Assembly: GCF_003732275.1 (NCBI RefSeq)
Contig: NZ_MOBM01000039.1
Location: 675,013 to 739,012, forward strand
Direction of reading: 5' to 3'
DNA length: 64,000 nt
Source of the DNA: Pseudomonas frederiksbergensis
GTDB lineage: Bacteria; Pseudomonadota; Gammaproteobacteria; Pseudomonadales; Pseudomonadaceae
Part shown: in pieces, positions 32,199-40,466 of the stretch
Numbering within the stretch: position 1 is the stretch's first letter
How the letters are laid out: the number at the start of each line of letters is the position of its first letter
Made by a program: the position numbers and the translations under genes
The notes under the pieces: generated by a model
What the model saw: only the letters and a program-made list of their open reading frames with translations
Told to the model about the DNA's origin: nothing
Databases searched by the model: none

Positions 32199-35100
32199 AT
32201 GTTCGAAAAAGTCCTCATTGCCAACCGCGGCGCCATTGCCTGTCGCATCTTGCGTACCTTGGATGAATTGCAGGTCAAGGGCGTTGCCGTTTACTCCGAA
32301 GCCGATGCCGCCAGCCTGCACATCCTCCAAGCCTTTGAGTCTCACAGCCTCGGCGAAGGCGCTGCCGCTGGCACTTATCTGGCGGTCGACAAAATCCTCG
32401 CCATCGCAAAAGCCACCGGCGCCACCGCGATCCATCCCGGCTATGGCTTTCTCTCGGAAAACGCCGCATTCGCCCAAGCCTGCGAAGCGGCCGACATCGC
32501 CTTCATCGGTCCCACACCGGAACAGCTGCGGGTGTTCGGCCTCAAGCACACCGCTCGCGCATTGGCCAAGCAACACGGCGTGCCAATGCTTGAAGGCACC
32601 GAGCTGCTCGATAGCCTCGACGCAGCGTTGATAGCCGGCGAACAGGTCGGCTACCCGGTGATGCTCAAAAGCACCGCCGGCGGTGGCGGCATCGGGATGC
32701 GCGAATGCCGCAGCGCCTGCGAATTGAGCGAATCATTCGAAACCGTCAAACGCCTTGGTCAGAACAATTTCAGCGACGCCGGCGTGTTCATCGAGAAGTA
32801 CATCCAGCGCGCCCGGCATCTGGAAGTGCAGGTCTTCGGCGACGGCCAGGGCGAGGTGCTTGCCCTCGGCGTGCGCGACTGCTCAGTGCAGCGACGCAAC
32901 CAGAAAGTCCTCGAAGAAACTCCGGCACCGAACCTGCCCGAGGGCATGGCCGAGGAGCTCTGTGCAGCGGCAATCAAATTGGCCAGAGCGGTGAATTACC
33001 GCAGCGCGGGCACTGTGGAGTTCGTCTTCGACAGCGATGCCCAGCGTTTCTATTTTCTTGAAGTGAATACCCGTTTGCAGGTGGAGCACGGCGTCACCGA
33101 ACAAGTATGGGGCGTGGACCTGGTGCGTTGGATGGTGGAATTGGCGGCCGGTGATTTGCCGCCGCTGCGCGAGTTGAGCCAGGGTTTGAAAGCCAACGGT
33201 CATGCGATTCAGGCACGACTCTATGCCGAAGATCCTGGTCGGGATTTCCAGCCGAGTCCCGGTCTGCTCACAACCGTCAACTTCCCCATTACCGATGGCA
33301 AACACCTGCGCATCGACACGTGGGTCGAGGCCGGTTGCGAAATCCCACCGTACTTCGATCCGATGATCGCCAAGGTCATCAGCTGGGCACCGACTCGCGA
33401 AGCAGCGCGCGTAGATCTGCATCAGGCTCTGGGTGACAGCCTGCTGTACGGGGTGGAAACCAACCGCGATTACTTGCGGCAGATTCTGCTCGATACGCCC
33501 TTTGCCAGCGGCCAGCCGTGGACCCGTTGCCTGGAAGGCCTGGTCTATCAAGCCAACACCTTTGAAGTGCTCAGCGCCGGCACGCAGACCAGCGTTCAGG
33601 ACTATCCGGGACGCCTCGGTTACTGGGCGGTGGGCGTGCCGCCGTCGGGGCCGATGGACAGCCGGGCACTGCGTCTGGGCAATCGCTTGCTGGGTAACGA
33701 CCAAGGTGCAGCGGCGCTGGAAATCACCATGAGCGGGCCGCTGCTGCGTTTCAATTGTGAGGCGGTGGTGGCCGTCACGGGTGCGGTGATTGCGTTGATG
33801 CTGAACGGTGAAGCGGTGCCGATGAATACCGCACTGTTGATTCCTGCCGGTGCCACTTTGAGCCTCGGCACCCTTGGCGGTGCAGGCGCGCGCAGCTATC
33901 TGTGCCTGCGCGGTGGCGTGCAAGTGCCGGATTATCTGGGTAGCAAAAGTACCTTCACCCTCGGCCAGTTTGGTGGGCATGCTGGTCGTGCATTGCGCGC
34001 TGGGGACGTATTGCATATTCCGGCCTTGAGCGACCACAGCGCCGGGCAAAGCCTGGCGATCCAGCACGTTACCGAGTTGCCCGCCGTGCGGCAGATTCGG
34101 GTGATCTACGGCCCTCACGGTGCCCCGGAATACTTCACCGAAAACTACATCGGCACCTTCTTCGCCACGCAGTGGGAAGTGCATTTCAACTCCAGCCGCA
34201 CCGGTGTGCGGCTGATCGGGCCGAAACCTGAATGGGTGCGGGCCGACGGCGGCGAAGCGGGATTGCACCCGTCAAATATTCATGACAATCCGTACGCGAT
34301 TGGCGCGGTGGACTTCACTGGTGACATGCCAGTAATCCTCGGTCCCGATGGCCCGAGCCTCGGTGGCTTTGTCTGCCCGGTGACGGTGATCGAGGCGGAC
34401 CTTTGGCAACTGGGACAGCTCAAGGCTGGGGACAAGGTTCAGTTCGTCCCGGTCGATCTCAAGACCGCGCGCAATCTCGCCTTGAAATGGGATCAATGTG
34501 GGAGTGGGCTTGCTCACGAAGAAGTTGATGCGGTGCCTGATCTGGCCCCTTCGCGAGCAAGCCCGCTCCCACAGGGGATTGTGTCGCCTGTGGTGTTGGA
34601 TTTGGGTCAGGACGACACAAGACTGGTTGCGAGGTTATCGGGCGACACTCATTTATTATTGGAAATCGGTGCCCCCGAACTGGACCTGGTCCTGCGCTTT
34701 CGCGCTCACGCATTGATGCAGGCATTGGAAAGCAAACACCTGCACGGCGTGATCGACCTGACGCCGGGCATTCGCTCGCTGCAAGTTCACTACCAACCCG
34801 AACAACTGCCGCTGGCCGATCTGCTGGGCATTGTCGCCGGTGAATGGGACGCCGTGTGCGCTGCCAAGGACCTGCAAGTGCCGTCGCGCATCGTCCATCT
34901 GCCACTGTCCTGGGATGATCCGGCCTGCCAGTTGGCCATCGAGAAATACATGACCACTGTGCGCAAGGACGCGCCCTGGTGCCCGAGCAATCTGGAGTTC
35001 ATCCGCCGCATCAACGACCTGCCGAACCTCGACGAAGTGCAGCGCACCGTGTTCGACGCCAGTTATCTGGTGATGGGCCTGGGCGACGTCTACCTCGGCG

Positions 35101-35840
35101 CACCGGTCGCCACCCCGCTCGATCCTCGGCATCGCCTGGTGACGACCAAGTACAACCCGGCCCGCACTTGGACCGCGGAAAACTCGGTAGGCATCGGCGG
35201 CGCCTACATGTGCGTGTACGGCATGGAAGGCCCCGGCGGTTATCAGTTCGTCGGTCGCACGCTGCAGATGTGGAATCGCTACCGCGAAGTCGCCGCGTTC
35301 GACGGCAAGCCGTGGCTGCTGCGCTTCTTCGACCAGATCCGGTTCTACCCGGTGAACGCCGATGAACTGCTGCGCATTCGTCGGGATTTCCCGCTTGGGC
35401 GCTTTGATCTGAACATCGAACACAGTCAGCTGAATCTGGCGGATTACCAGGCGTTTTTGACGAAAGAAGCCCAGGGCATCGCGGCATTTCGGGATCAGCA
35501 AAAAAACGCGTTCAACGCCGAGCGCGAACGCTGGATCGCCAGCGGCCAGGCGCATTTCGACAGCGAAGAGCTGGCCCCTGAAGTGACCGAAGATGCACCG
35601 TTAGCCGATGGTCAGCAGAGCGTCGACAGCCACATCGCCGGCAACCTCTGGCAGGTTCAGGTGCAGGCTGGCAGCCGGGTCGCGGCGGGGGATGTGCTGG
35701 TGATTCTGGAGTCGATGAAGATGGAAATCCCGCTGCTCGCGCCCATCGCGGGCGTGGTGCGCGAGATTCGCGTGCAACCGGGTTCAGCGGTGCGCGCCGG
35801 GCAGCGTGTGGTGGTGCTGGAACTCGACTCAAGCCATTAA
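32199..35840 (+). CDS. Biotin-dependent guanidine carboxylase (annotated as urea carboxylase)
   Basis: A 1213-aa multidomain enzyme. Order: biotin carboxylase (residues 1-450; ATP-grasp glycine loop KSTAGGGGIGMRECRS, GYGFLSENAAFA), AHS2/KipA-like carboxyltransferase half (about 452-765), AHS1/KipI-like half (about 795-1050; PLDPRHRLVTTKYNPARTWT) and a biotinyl domain with Lys1174 in ESMKMEI. Linked to a guanidine-I riboswitch and deiminase genes, the substrate is most likely guanidine, giving carboxyguanidine; published work showed this for riboswitch-associated 'urea carboxylases'. Anomaly: residues about 767-792 are encoded by a REP inverted pair lying in frame between the KipA and KipI parts. 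Confidence 0.93.
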   Translation: MFEKVLIANRGAIACRILRTLDELQVKGVAVYSEADAASLHILQAFESHSLGEGAAAGTYLAVDKILAIAKATGATAIHPGYGFLSENAAFAQACEAADIAFIGPTPEQLRVFGLKHTARALAKQHGVPMLEGTELLDSLDAALIAGEQVGYPVMLKSTAGGGGIGMRECRSACELSESFETVKRLGQNNFSDAGVFIEKYIQRARHLEVQVFGDGQGEVLALGVRDCSVQRRNQKVLEETPAPNLPEGMAEELCAAAIKLARAVNYRSAGTVEFVFDSDAQRFYFLEVNTRLQVEHGVTEQVWGVDLVRWMVELAAGDLPPLRELSQGLKANGHAIQARLYAEDPGRDFQPSPGLLTTVNFPITDGKHLRIDTWVEAGCEIPPYFDPMIAKVISWAPTREAARVDLHQALGDSLLYGVETNRDYLRQILLDTPFASGQPWTRCLEGLVYQANTFEVLSAGTQTSVQDYPGRLGYWAVGVPPSGPMDSRALRLGNRLLGNDQGAAALEITMSGPLLRFNCEAVVAVTGAVIALMLNGEAVPMNTALLIPAGATLSLGTLGGAGARSYLCLRGGVQVPDYLGSKSTFTLGQFGGHAGRALRAGDVLHIPALSDHSAGQSLAIQHVTELPAVRQIRVIYGPHGAPEYFTENYIGTFFATQWEVHFNSSRTGVRLIGPKPEWVRADGGEAGLHPSNIHDNPYAIGAVDFTGDMPVILGPDGPSLGGFVCPVTVIEADLWQLGQLKAGDKVQFVPVDLKTARNLALKWDQCGSGLAHEEVDAVPDLAPSRASPLPQGIVSPVVLDLGQDDTRLVARLSGDTHLLLEIGAPELDLVLRFRAHALMQALESKHLHGVIDLTPGIRSLQVHYQPEQLPLADLLGIVAGEWDAVCAAKDLQVPSRIVHLPLSWDDPACQLAIEKYMTTVRKDAPWCPSNLEFIRRINDLPNLDEVQRTVFDASYLVMGLGDVYLGAPVATPLDPRHRLVTTKYNPARTWTAENSVGIGGAYMCVYGMEGPGGYQFVGRTLQMWNRYREVAAFDGKPWLLRFFDQIRFYPVNADELLRIRRDFPLGRFDLNIEHSQLNLADYQAFLTKEAQGIAAFRDQQKNAFNAERERWIASGQAHFDSEELAPEVTEDAPLADGQQSVDSHIAGNLWQVQVQAGSRVAAGDVLVILESMKMEIPLLAPIAGVVREIRVQPGSAVRAGQRVVVLELDSSH
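34497..34575. repeat. REP inverted pair inside the carboxylase coding sequence
   Basis: 'tgtgggagtgggcttgctca cgaag' then, inverted, 'cttcgcgagcaagcccgctc ccaca'. It matches the intergenic pair at 24361-24447. The left copy has two changes. The reading frame stays open through it. Confidence 0.9.
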
Positions 35841-35855
35841 AAAAGGATTAACGCC

Positions 35856-37634
35856 ATGAACATCAATCTGCAACTCGACGCCCTGCGCAATGCTTACCGT
35901 GACGGCAGCACTACGCCTCGACGACTGCTGCTGAGCCTGCGGGAAAAAGCCGCGGCACTGAACCCGGATTATCACCTGTTCATCCATTTGCTCAACGCCC
36001 TGGAACTGGAACCGTACCTCGCTGCCCTCGACGATCGTGACCCAGGCAGCCTGCCGCTGTACGGCGTGCCGTTCGCGATCAAGGACAACATCGACCTGGC
36101 GGGCATTCCCACCACGGCGGCGTGTCCGGCGTTTGCCTATGTGCCGGAACGCTCGGCAACCATCGTCGAGCAACTGCTGGCACTGGGTGCGATTCCGTTG
36201 GGCAAGTCCAATCTCGACCAGTTCGCCACTGGCCTCAATGGCAGCCGCTCGCCGTATGGCGCTTGCCCGAACAGCGTGTGGCCGGAGTATCCGTCGGGCG
36301 GTTCCAGCGCCGGGTCTTCACTGGCGGTGGCGCTCGGCGTGGCGAGCTTTTCCCTGGGCACGGACACGGCAGGCTCCGGTCGTGTGCCGGCGGCATTGAA
36401 TAATCTGGTCGGTTTGAAAGCCAGCAAAGGGCTGATCTCCACTGCCGGTGTGGTTCCGGCCTGTCGAACGCTCGATTGCGTCACGACCTTCACGGCCACT
36501 GCCCGGGAGGCCAGTGAGTTGCTCGCGCTCACCGCTCATCTCGATCCACGGGACGAATACAGCCGCAGTAATCCGCTGTGGAATGACGGTTCGGCCTTCG
36601 GCACACCGCGTCCATTCCGTTTCGGTGTACCCCGTGCGCGGGATCTGGCGTTCTTCGGCTGTCATGAAGGCCCGTTGCTGTTCGGCGACGCCATCGACCA
36701 GCTCAAAGCCATGGGCGGCGAAGCGGTCGAACTGGATTTGTCGCCGTTTCTCGAAGCGGCGCGGTTGCTCTACGAAGGGCCGTGGGTGGCGGAGCGTTAC
36801 AGCGTGGCCGGCGAGTTGATGGAGCAACATCCTCAAGCCGTGCTGCCGGTGATTCGCGCCGTATTGGCCAAGGCTCCAGCGGTGACCGGCGTGCAAACCT
36901 TCCGCGCCCAATACCGTCTGCAGGCCTTGAAAGTGCTGTGCGACAAAGCTTTGGAAGGCCTTGATTGCGTGGTCACGCCAACCATCGGCCGCCCGGTGAC
37001 ACTGGCGGAGCTTGCGGCCGAGCCGGTGCTGCGCAACTCGGAACTGGGCTACTACACCAACTTCATGAACCTGCTCGATTACGCCGCCGTCGCCGTGCCC
37101 AGCGGATTCATGGGCAATGGTTTGCCATGGGGCGTGACGTTGTTCGGCCGGGCGTTTACCGATCAGTATCTGTTGAGCGTGGCGGATGCCTTGCAACGTC
37201 AGCAAGGCTTGGCCGCGCCTGCGCCGACGAATATTGCGCGCAATGATCGCGCACGGCTGGTGGTCTGCGGCGCACACCTGGATGGGCTGGCGCTGAACTG
37301 GCAACTCAAGCAGCGTGGAGCCCGTTTGCTCGAAGTCACTCACAGTTCCCCCGACTATCGGCTGTATGCCCTGGCCGGTGGCCCACCCTATCGCCCTGGC
37401 ATGGTCCGAGTGAAGGAAGGTGGCGCGGCGATTGCGGTCGAAGTATGGGAGTTGCCAAGCAGTGAGTTGGGTTCGTTCCTGACCGCCATTGCGGCGCCGC
37501 TGGGGTTGGGCAAGGTGCAACTGGCGGACGGGCGCTGGGAGAGCGGGTTTATCTGTGAGCCCTATGGCCTGGAGGGGGCGGTGGATATCAGTCATTTGGG
37601 CGGGTGGCGGGCGTATCTGAACGATCGGCGTTGA
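35856..37634 (+). CDS. atzF: Allophanate hydrolase
   Basis: A 592-aa amidase-signature enzyme converting allophanate to ammonia and CO2. The Ser-cisSer-Lys triad is visible: Lys in PFAIKDNIDL, cis-Ser in PSGGSSAGSSLAVA and the nucleophile region GTDTAGSGRVPAALNN. A C-terminal domain from about residue 460 (RLVVCGAHLDGLALNWQLKQRG) matches the extra domain of full-length allophanate hydrolases, which some family members lack. Starts 15 bp after the carboxylase with AAGGAT upstream. Final step of the guanidine pathway, releasing assimilable ammonium. Symbol used in the family sense. Confidence 0.93.
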   Translation: MNINLQLDALRNAYRDGSTTPRRLLLSLREKAAALNPDYHLFIHLLNALELEPYLAALDDRDPGSLPLYGVPFAIKDNIDLAGIPTTAACPAFAYVPERSATIVEQLLALGAIPLGKSNLDQFATGLNGSRSPYGACPNSVWPEYPSGGSSAGSSLAVALGVASFSLGTDTAGSGRVPAALNNLVGLKASKGLISTAGVVPACRTLDCVTTFTATAREASELLALTAHLDPRDEYSRSNPLWNDGSAFGTPRPFRFGVPRARDLAFFGCHEGPLLFGDAIDQLKAMGGEAVELDLSPFLEAARLLYEGPWVAERYSVAGELMEQHPQAVLPVIRAVLAKAPAVTGVQTFRAQYRLQALKVLCDKALEGLDCVVTPTIGRPVTLAELAAEPVLRNSELGYYTNFMNLLDYAAVAVPSGFMGNGLPWGVTLFGRAFTDQYLLSVADALQRQQGLAAPAPTNIARNDRARLVVCGAHLDGLALNWQLKQRGARLLEVTHSSPDYRLYALAGGPPYRPGMVRVKEGGAAIAVEVWELPSSELGSFLTAIAAPLGLGKVQLADGRWESGFICEPYGLEGAVDISHLGGWRAYLNDRR

Positions 37635-37725
37635 TTTCCAGGATCACCGGCTTGCGCAGGAGTGCTTGCCGGCCGATCATGCGCGGTCTCGGGCCAAGCA
37701 AACCGGCCGTAATCGAATGCCCTTC

Positions 37726-37944
37726 ATGAATAAACCTGACCTCTGCCCGGCTTGCGGCGCCTCCAACGACTGCAGCCTGGCTGACCCGCGAACCGTCGAT
37801 CGTGCCTGCTGGTGCTACGGCGTCAGCATCGATCCGGCGGTGCTCCAGGCGTTGCCCGCCGAACTGCGCGACAAGTCCTGCCTGTGCCCGGCCTGCGCCC
37901 AGGTCGAGATGCAGTTGCAAGCAGCCGCTGAGCCGATCACGTAA
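37726..37944 (+). CDS. Cysteine-rich CWC family protein
   Basis: A 72-aa protein with paired cysteines: CPACGASNDC near the N-terminus, ACWCYG in the middle (the CWC motif) and CLCPAC near the end, likely binding zinc. Function unknown. Start ambiguous: ATG at 37726 or 37717, both within a weak RBS context. It lies between the allophanate hydrolase and the rsuA-like gene and often accompanies pseudouridine synthase genes in pseudomonads. Confidence 0.78.
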   Translation: MNKPDLCPACGASNDCSLADPRTVDRACWCYGVSIDPAVLQALPAELRDKSCLCPACAQVEMQLQAAAEPIT

Positions 37945-37989
37945 GATGCGCGGTGCTCTCCCACCGAATCCTCCCACCGAACCCTAGCC

Positions 37990-38682
37990 ATGCGCGTTGA
38001 CCGCTTCCTCAGTAACCTGCCCCGCTTCAACCGTAAGCAGGTACGCCTGTTGCTGGTGGAAAAGCGCGTCAGGGTCAACGGAGAAGTCGTCAGCGACCCC
38101 CACGCCGAGGTGCTCGAGTTCAGCCGCGTGGAAGTCGACGACGAGGTGCTGCAAGTTGGCAAGCCGGCCCGCTACTTCATGCTGCACAAACCACCCGGCT
38201 GCGTCAGTGCCACCCGCGACCCGCAACACCCGACGGTGCTCGACCTGATCGATGAACCGGACAAGGATGACCTGCACATCGCCGGTCGCCTGGACTTCAA
38301 CACCACCGGCCTGATGCTGATCACCAACGATGGCAGCTGGTCGCGACGCCTGACCCAACCGCAGACCAAACTGCCCAAGATCTACCACGTCGAGACGGAA
38401 CAGGACATCACTGCCGAATACGCGATCACCTTCGCCAAAGGGCTGTATTTCGCCTTCGAAGACCTCACCACACAACCTGCCGAACTGGTCGTACTCGGGC
38501 CAAAATCTGCGCGCCTGAGCATCGTCGAGGGCCGCTATCATCAGGTCAAACGGATGTTCGGCCACTTCGACAACAAGGTGTTGCGCCTGCACCGCGAATG
38601 CATGGGACCGCTGGTGCTCGACGACACGTTGAAGCCTGGCGAATACCGGCCGTTGAGCAGCGATGAGATCCGAATGATCTAA
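37990..38682 (+). CDS. rsuA: RsuA/RluB-family pseudouridine synthase (probable 16S rRNA Psi516 synthase)
   Basis: A 230-aa enzyme with N-terminal S4 domain (MRVDRFLSNLPRFNRKQVRLLLVEKRVRVNG) and catalytic Asp in AGRLDFNTTGLMLITNDG. KPPGCVSATRD and VEGRYHQVKRMFGHF are family motifs. Length and the single S4 domain fit RsuA, which modifies U516 of 16S rRNA; discrimination from RluB/RluE cannot be complete by eye. 45 bp downstream of the CWC gene. Confidence 0.85.
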   Translation: MRVDRFLSNLPRFNRKQVRLLLVEKRVRVNGEVVSDPHAEVLEFSRVEVDDEVLQVGKPARYFMLHKPPGCVSATRDPQHPTVLDLIDEPDKDDLHIAGRLDFNTTGLMLITNDGSWSRRLTQPQTKLPKIYHVETEQDITAEYAITFAKGLYFAFEDLTTQPAELVVLGPKSARLSIVEGRYHQVKRMFGHFDNKVLRLHRECMGPLVLDDTLKPGEYRPLSSDEIRMI

Positions 38683-38997
38683 GCAGGCGACCGCTCAGCA
38701 GAAGCCGCTGAAAATTTTACGAAAGATACTTGCGCGATGACGTGACCCCTGCTTGAATCAGGACGTCGGCGCGAAATGTGACCGACGAGTCACCAAAACT
38801 ACTCTAAGAAACTTTTTGCCGGCAGAGAACCCTCAGGTTCCGCCTTCCCCCGGCAAACTGCCCGCTTATAACAATACCCGTCGACCGGCCTTCAATGGAT
38901 CGACATGGGCCTTCAAAAATTCCAGGCGTATGCCTACCTGTCACAAAGCTCGTGCAATCTGATTTGCGCGCATACCCGCTTGCCAGGAGTCTTTGAC
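38683..38997 (+). other. Leader region of phaG
   Basis: 315 bp between the pseudouridine synthase gene and phaG. It contains a TATAAC at 38868 that could be a -10 box, but no well-placed -35 element. The open frame upstream of phaG from 38905 does not resemble PhaG. No RNA element recognised. Confidence 0.4.
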
Positions 38998-39882
38998 ATG
39001 AGGCCAGAAATCGCTGTGCTGGATATACAAGGGCAGTATCGGGTTTACACGGAGTTCTATCGCGCAGACGCCGCAGAAAAGACCATCATTCTGGTCAACG
39101 GCTCGATGTCCACGACTGCGTCGTTTGCACAGACCGTGAAAAACCTTTACCCAGAGTTCAATGTGGTGTGCTACGACCAGCCCTACGCGGGCAAGTCCAA
39201 GGCCCACAATCTGCATGAGAAAATGCTCACCAAGGAAATCGAAGGGCAGATCCTCCTTGAGCTGATCGAGCACTTCGCCGCCGAGCACGTGCTGTCGTTT
39301 TCCTTTGGTGGCGCCGCCACTCTCGTCGCCCTCGCCCAACGGCCACGGCGCATCGAAAAGGCCGTGATCAGCTCGTTCTCGCCGGTGGTCAACGAGCACA
39401 TGCTCGACTACCTTGAGCGCGGTGTCGATTATCTCGGCAGCCGTGACGGGAACCGGGTCGGTGACTTGGTGAACAGCACCATCGGCAAACACCTGCCCTC
39501 GCTGTTCAAGCGCTTCAACTACCGTCACGTCAGTTCGTTGGCCGAACATGAATACGGGCAGATGCATTTTCACATCAGCGACGTGCTCAACAGCGACCGT
39601 CAGTGCTACCTGAACGCGGCGAAGAAAATCAACGTGCCGGTGCTGTTCATGAACGGCGAATGGGACGAGTACACCGCCGCCGACGATGCCAGGCTGTTCG
39701 CCGGCCACGTGCAGCACAGCACCTTCAGCACCCTTCAGGCCACCGGCCACTTTCTCGACATGGAGCATAAAGCTGCCTGCCGAGACAGCCGCAACGCACT
39801 GCTGGGTTTCCTGAAACCGGCGCAACACGAAAGCCGGCCGCGTTACCACTACGTTCAGGACCACCATGCATTGGCAATTTGA
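38998..39882 (+). CDS. phaG: PhaG, 3-hydroxyacyl-ACP:CoA transacylase/thioesterase
   Basis: A 294-aa alpha/beta hydrolase. The start MRPEIAVLDIQGQYRVYTEFYRADAA at 38998 and the whole chain agree closely with remembered P. putida PhaG (295 aa). The nucleophile elbow is SFSFGG (Ser102), the family otherwise has SFSWGG; the HFLDME segment near the C-terminus holds the catalytic histidine. PhaG diverts 3-hydroxyacyl-ACP from fatty-acid synthesis to medium-chain polyhydroxyalkanoate. RhlA of rhamnolipid synthesis is a close relative, but identity is clearly higher to PhaG. Stands alone upstream of tRNA-Gly. Confidence 0.9.
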   Translation: MRPEIAVLDIQGQYRVYTEFYRADAAEKTIILVNGSMSTTASFAQTVKNLYPEFNVVCYDQPYAGKSKAHNLHEKMLTKEIEGQILLELIEHFAAEHVLSFSFGGAATLVALAQRPRRIEKAVISSFSPVVNEHMLDYLERGVDYLGSRDGNRVGDLVNSTIGKHLPSLFKRFNYRHVSSLAEHEYGQMHFHISDVLNSDRQCYLNAAKKINVPVLFMNGEWDEYTAADDARLFAGHVQHSTFSTLQATGHFLDMEHKAACRDSRNALLGFLKPAQHESRPRYHYVQDHHALAI

Positions 39883-39888
39883 AACAGA

Positions 39889-39956
39889 GTCATCGCGAGC
39901 AAGCCCCGCCCTGCAGCCTTAAACGTTCCTGTGAGAGCGTGGCTTGCCCGCGAAAG
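39889..39956. repeat. Degenerate REP pair
   Basis: 'tcatcgcgagcaagccccgc' and an inverted 'gagagcgtggcttgcccgcg aaag' are diverged copies of the REP core. They lie between phaG and tRNA-Gly. Confidence 0.6.
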
Positions 39957-40061
39957 ACCGCAATACGGTCTCTGCTTTCGTTTCACCCGTGCTAAAGCCA
40001 TCGCGTGCAAAGAAAAACTTCATTTTCACACGCACATCTGGTACAAAGTCAGCCGCTCTGA

Positions 40062-40135
40062 GCGGGTGTCGTATAATGGCATTACTCCAGCTTCCCAAGC
40101 TGATAACGAGGGTTCGATTCCCTTCACCCGCTCCA
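40062..40135 (+). tRNA. tRNA-Gly (anticodon CCC)
   Basis: GCGGGTG and CACCCGC form the 7-bp acceptor stem, with CCA encoded at the end (40133-40135). The anticodon loop TTCCCAA gives anticodon CCC. The T arm is GAGGGTTCGATTCCCTT. Its 3' half (40111-40135) is duplicated at 48727-48751, suggesting an integration target. Confidence 0.95.
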
Positions 40136-40182
40136 ATCGAATTTTTGTCTCACGTCAGTTTTTTTGGCGGGGGATGCAGGAA

Positions 40183-40218
40183 CAAAAAAAAACCGGCCTC
40201 GATGGCCGGTTTTTTTGT
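40183..40218 (+). terminator. Rho-independent terminator after tRNA-Gly
   Basis: A-run, ACCGGCC-TCGAT-GGCCGGT and T-run. The following GTGTCTGGGG is also found after the terminator at 42053, and the element as a whole is repeated at 48791. Confidence 0.9.
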
Positions 40219-40303
40219 GTCTGGGGTTTGGTGGAATCGGGCTCTGAAACATCCCCCAATTTTCGTCCATTATCCGCTGATCGATGAGTAAGTGCTCTCG
40301 GGC

Positions 40304-40443
40304 GTTAACGACTACCCTGAATTCTGTTAGCGTTTTTTTCTAAAAGCACGGGTTTATTATCAAATTTCATCAGGCGTTAATGTTTTCACATCTATGAAAA
40401 TTAACGTTTTCGCATATGATTGATCTTCTGTTAGCGTTTTTCT
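40304..40443 (+). promoter_or_regulatory. Five copies of a (G)TTARCGTTTTY motif upstream of fic
   Basis: Copies begin at 40304 (GTTAACG), 40326 (GTTAGCGTTTTT), 40376 (GTTAATGTTTTC), 40400 (ATTAACGTTTTC) and 40430 (GTTAGCGTTTTTC), all in the same orientation within 140 bp of an AT-rich leader. The last lies 24 bp before the fic start. Looks like a cluster of regulator-binding sites; the binding protein is unknown. Confidence 0.6.
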
Positions 40444-40466
40444 TGCCCCAGTAAAGGATTTCGTCA

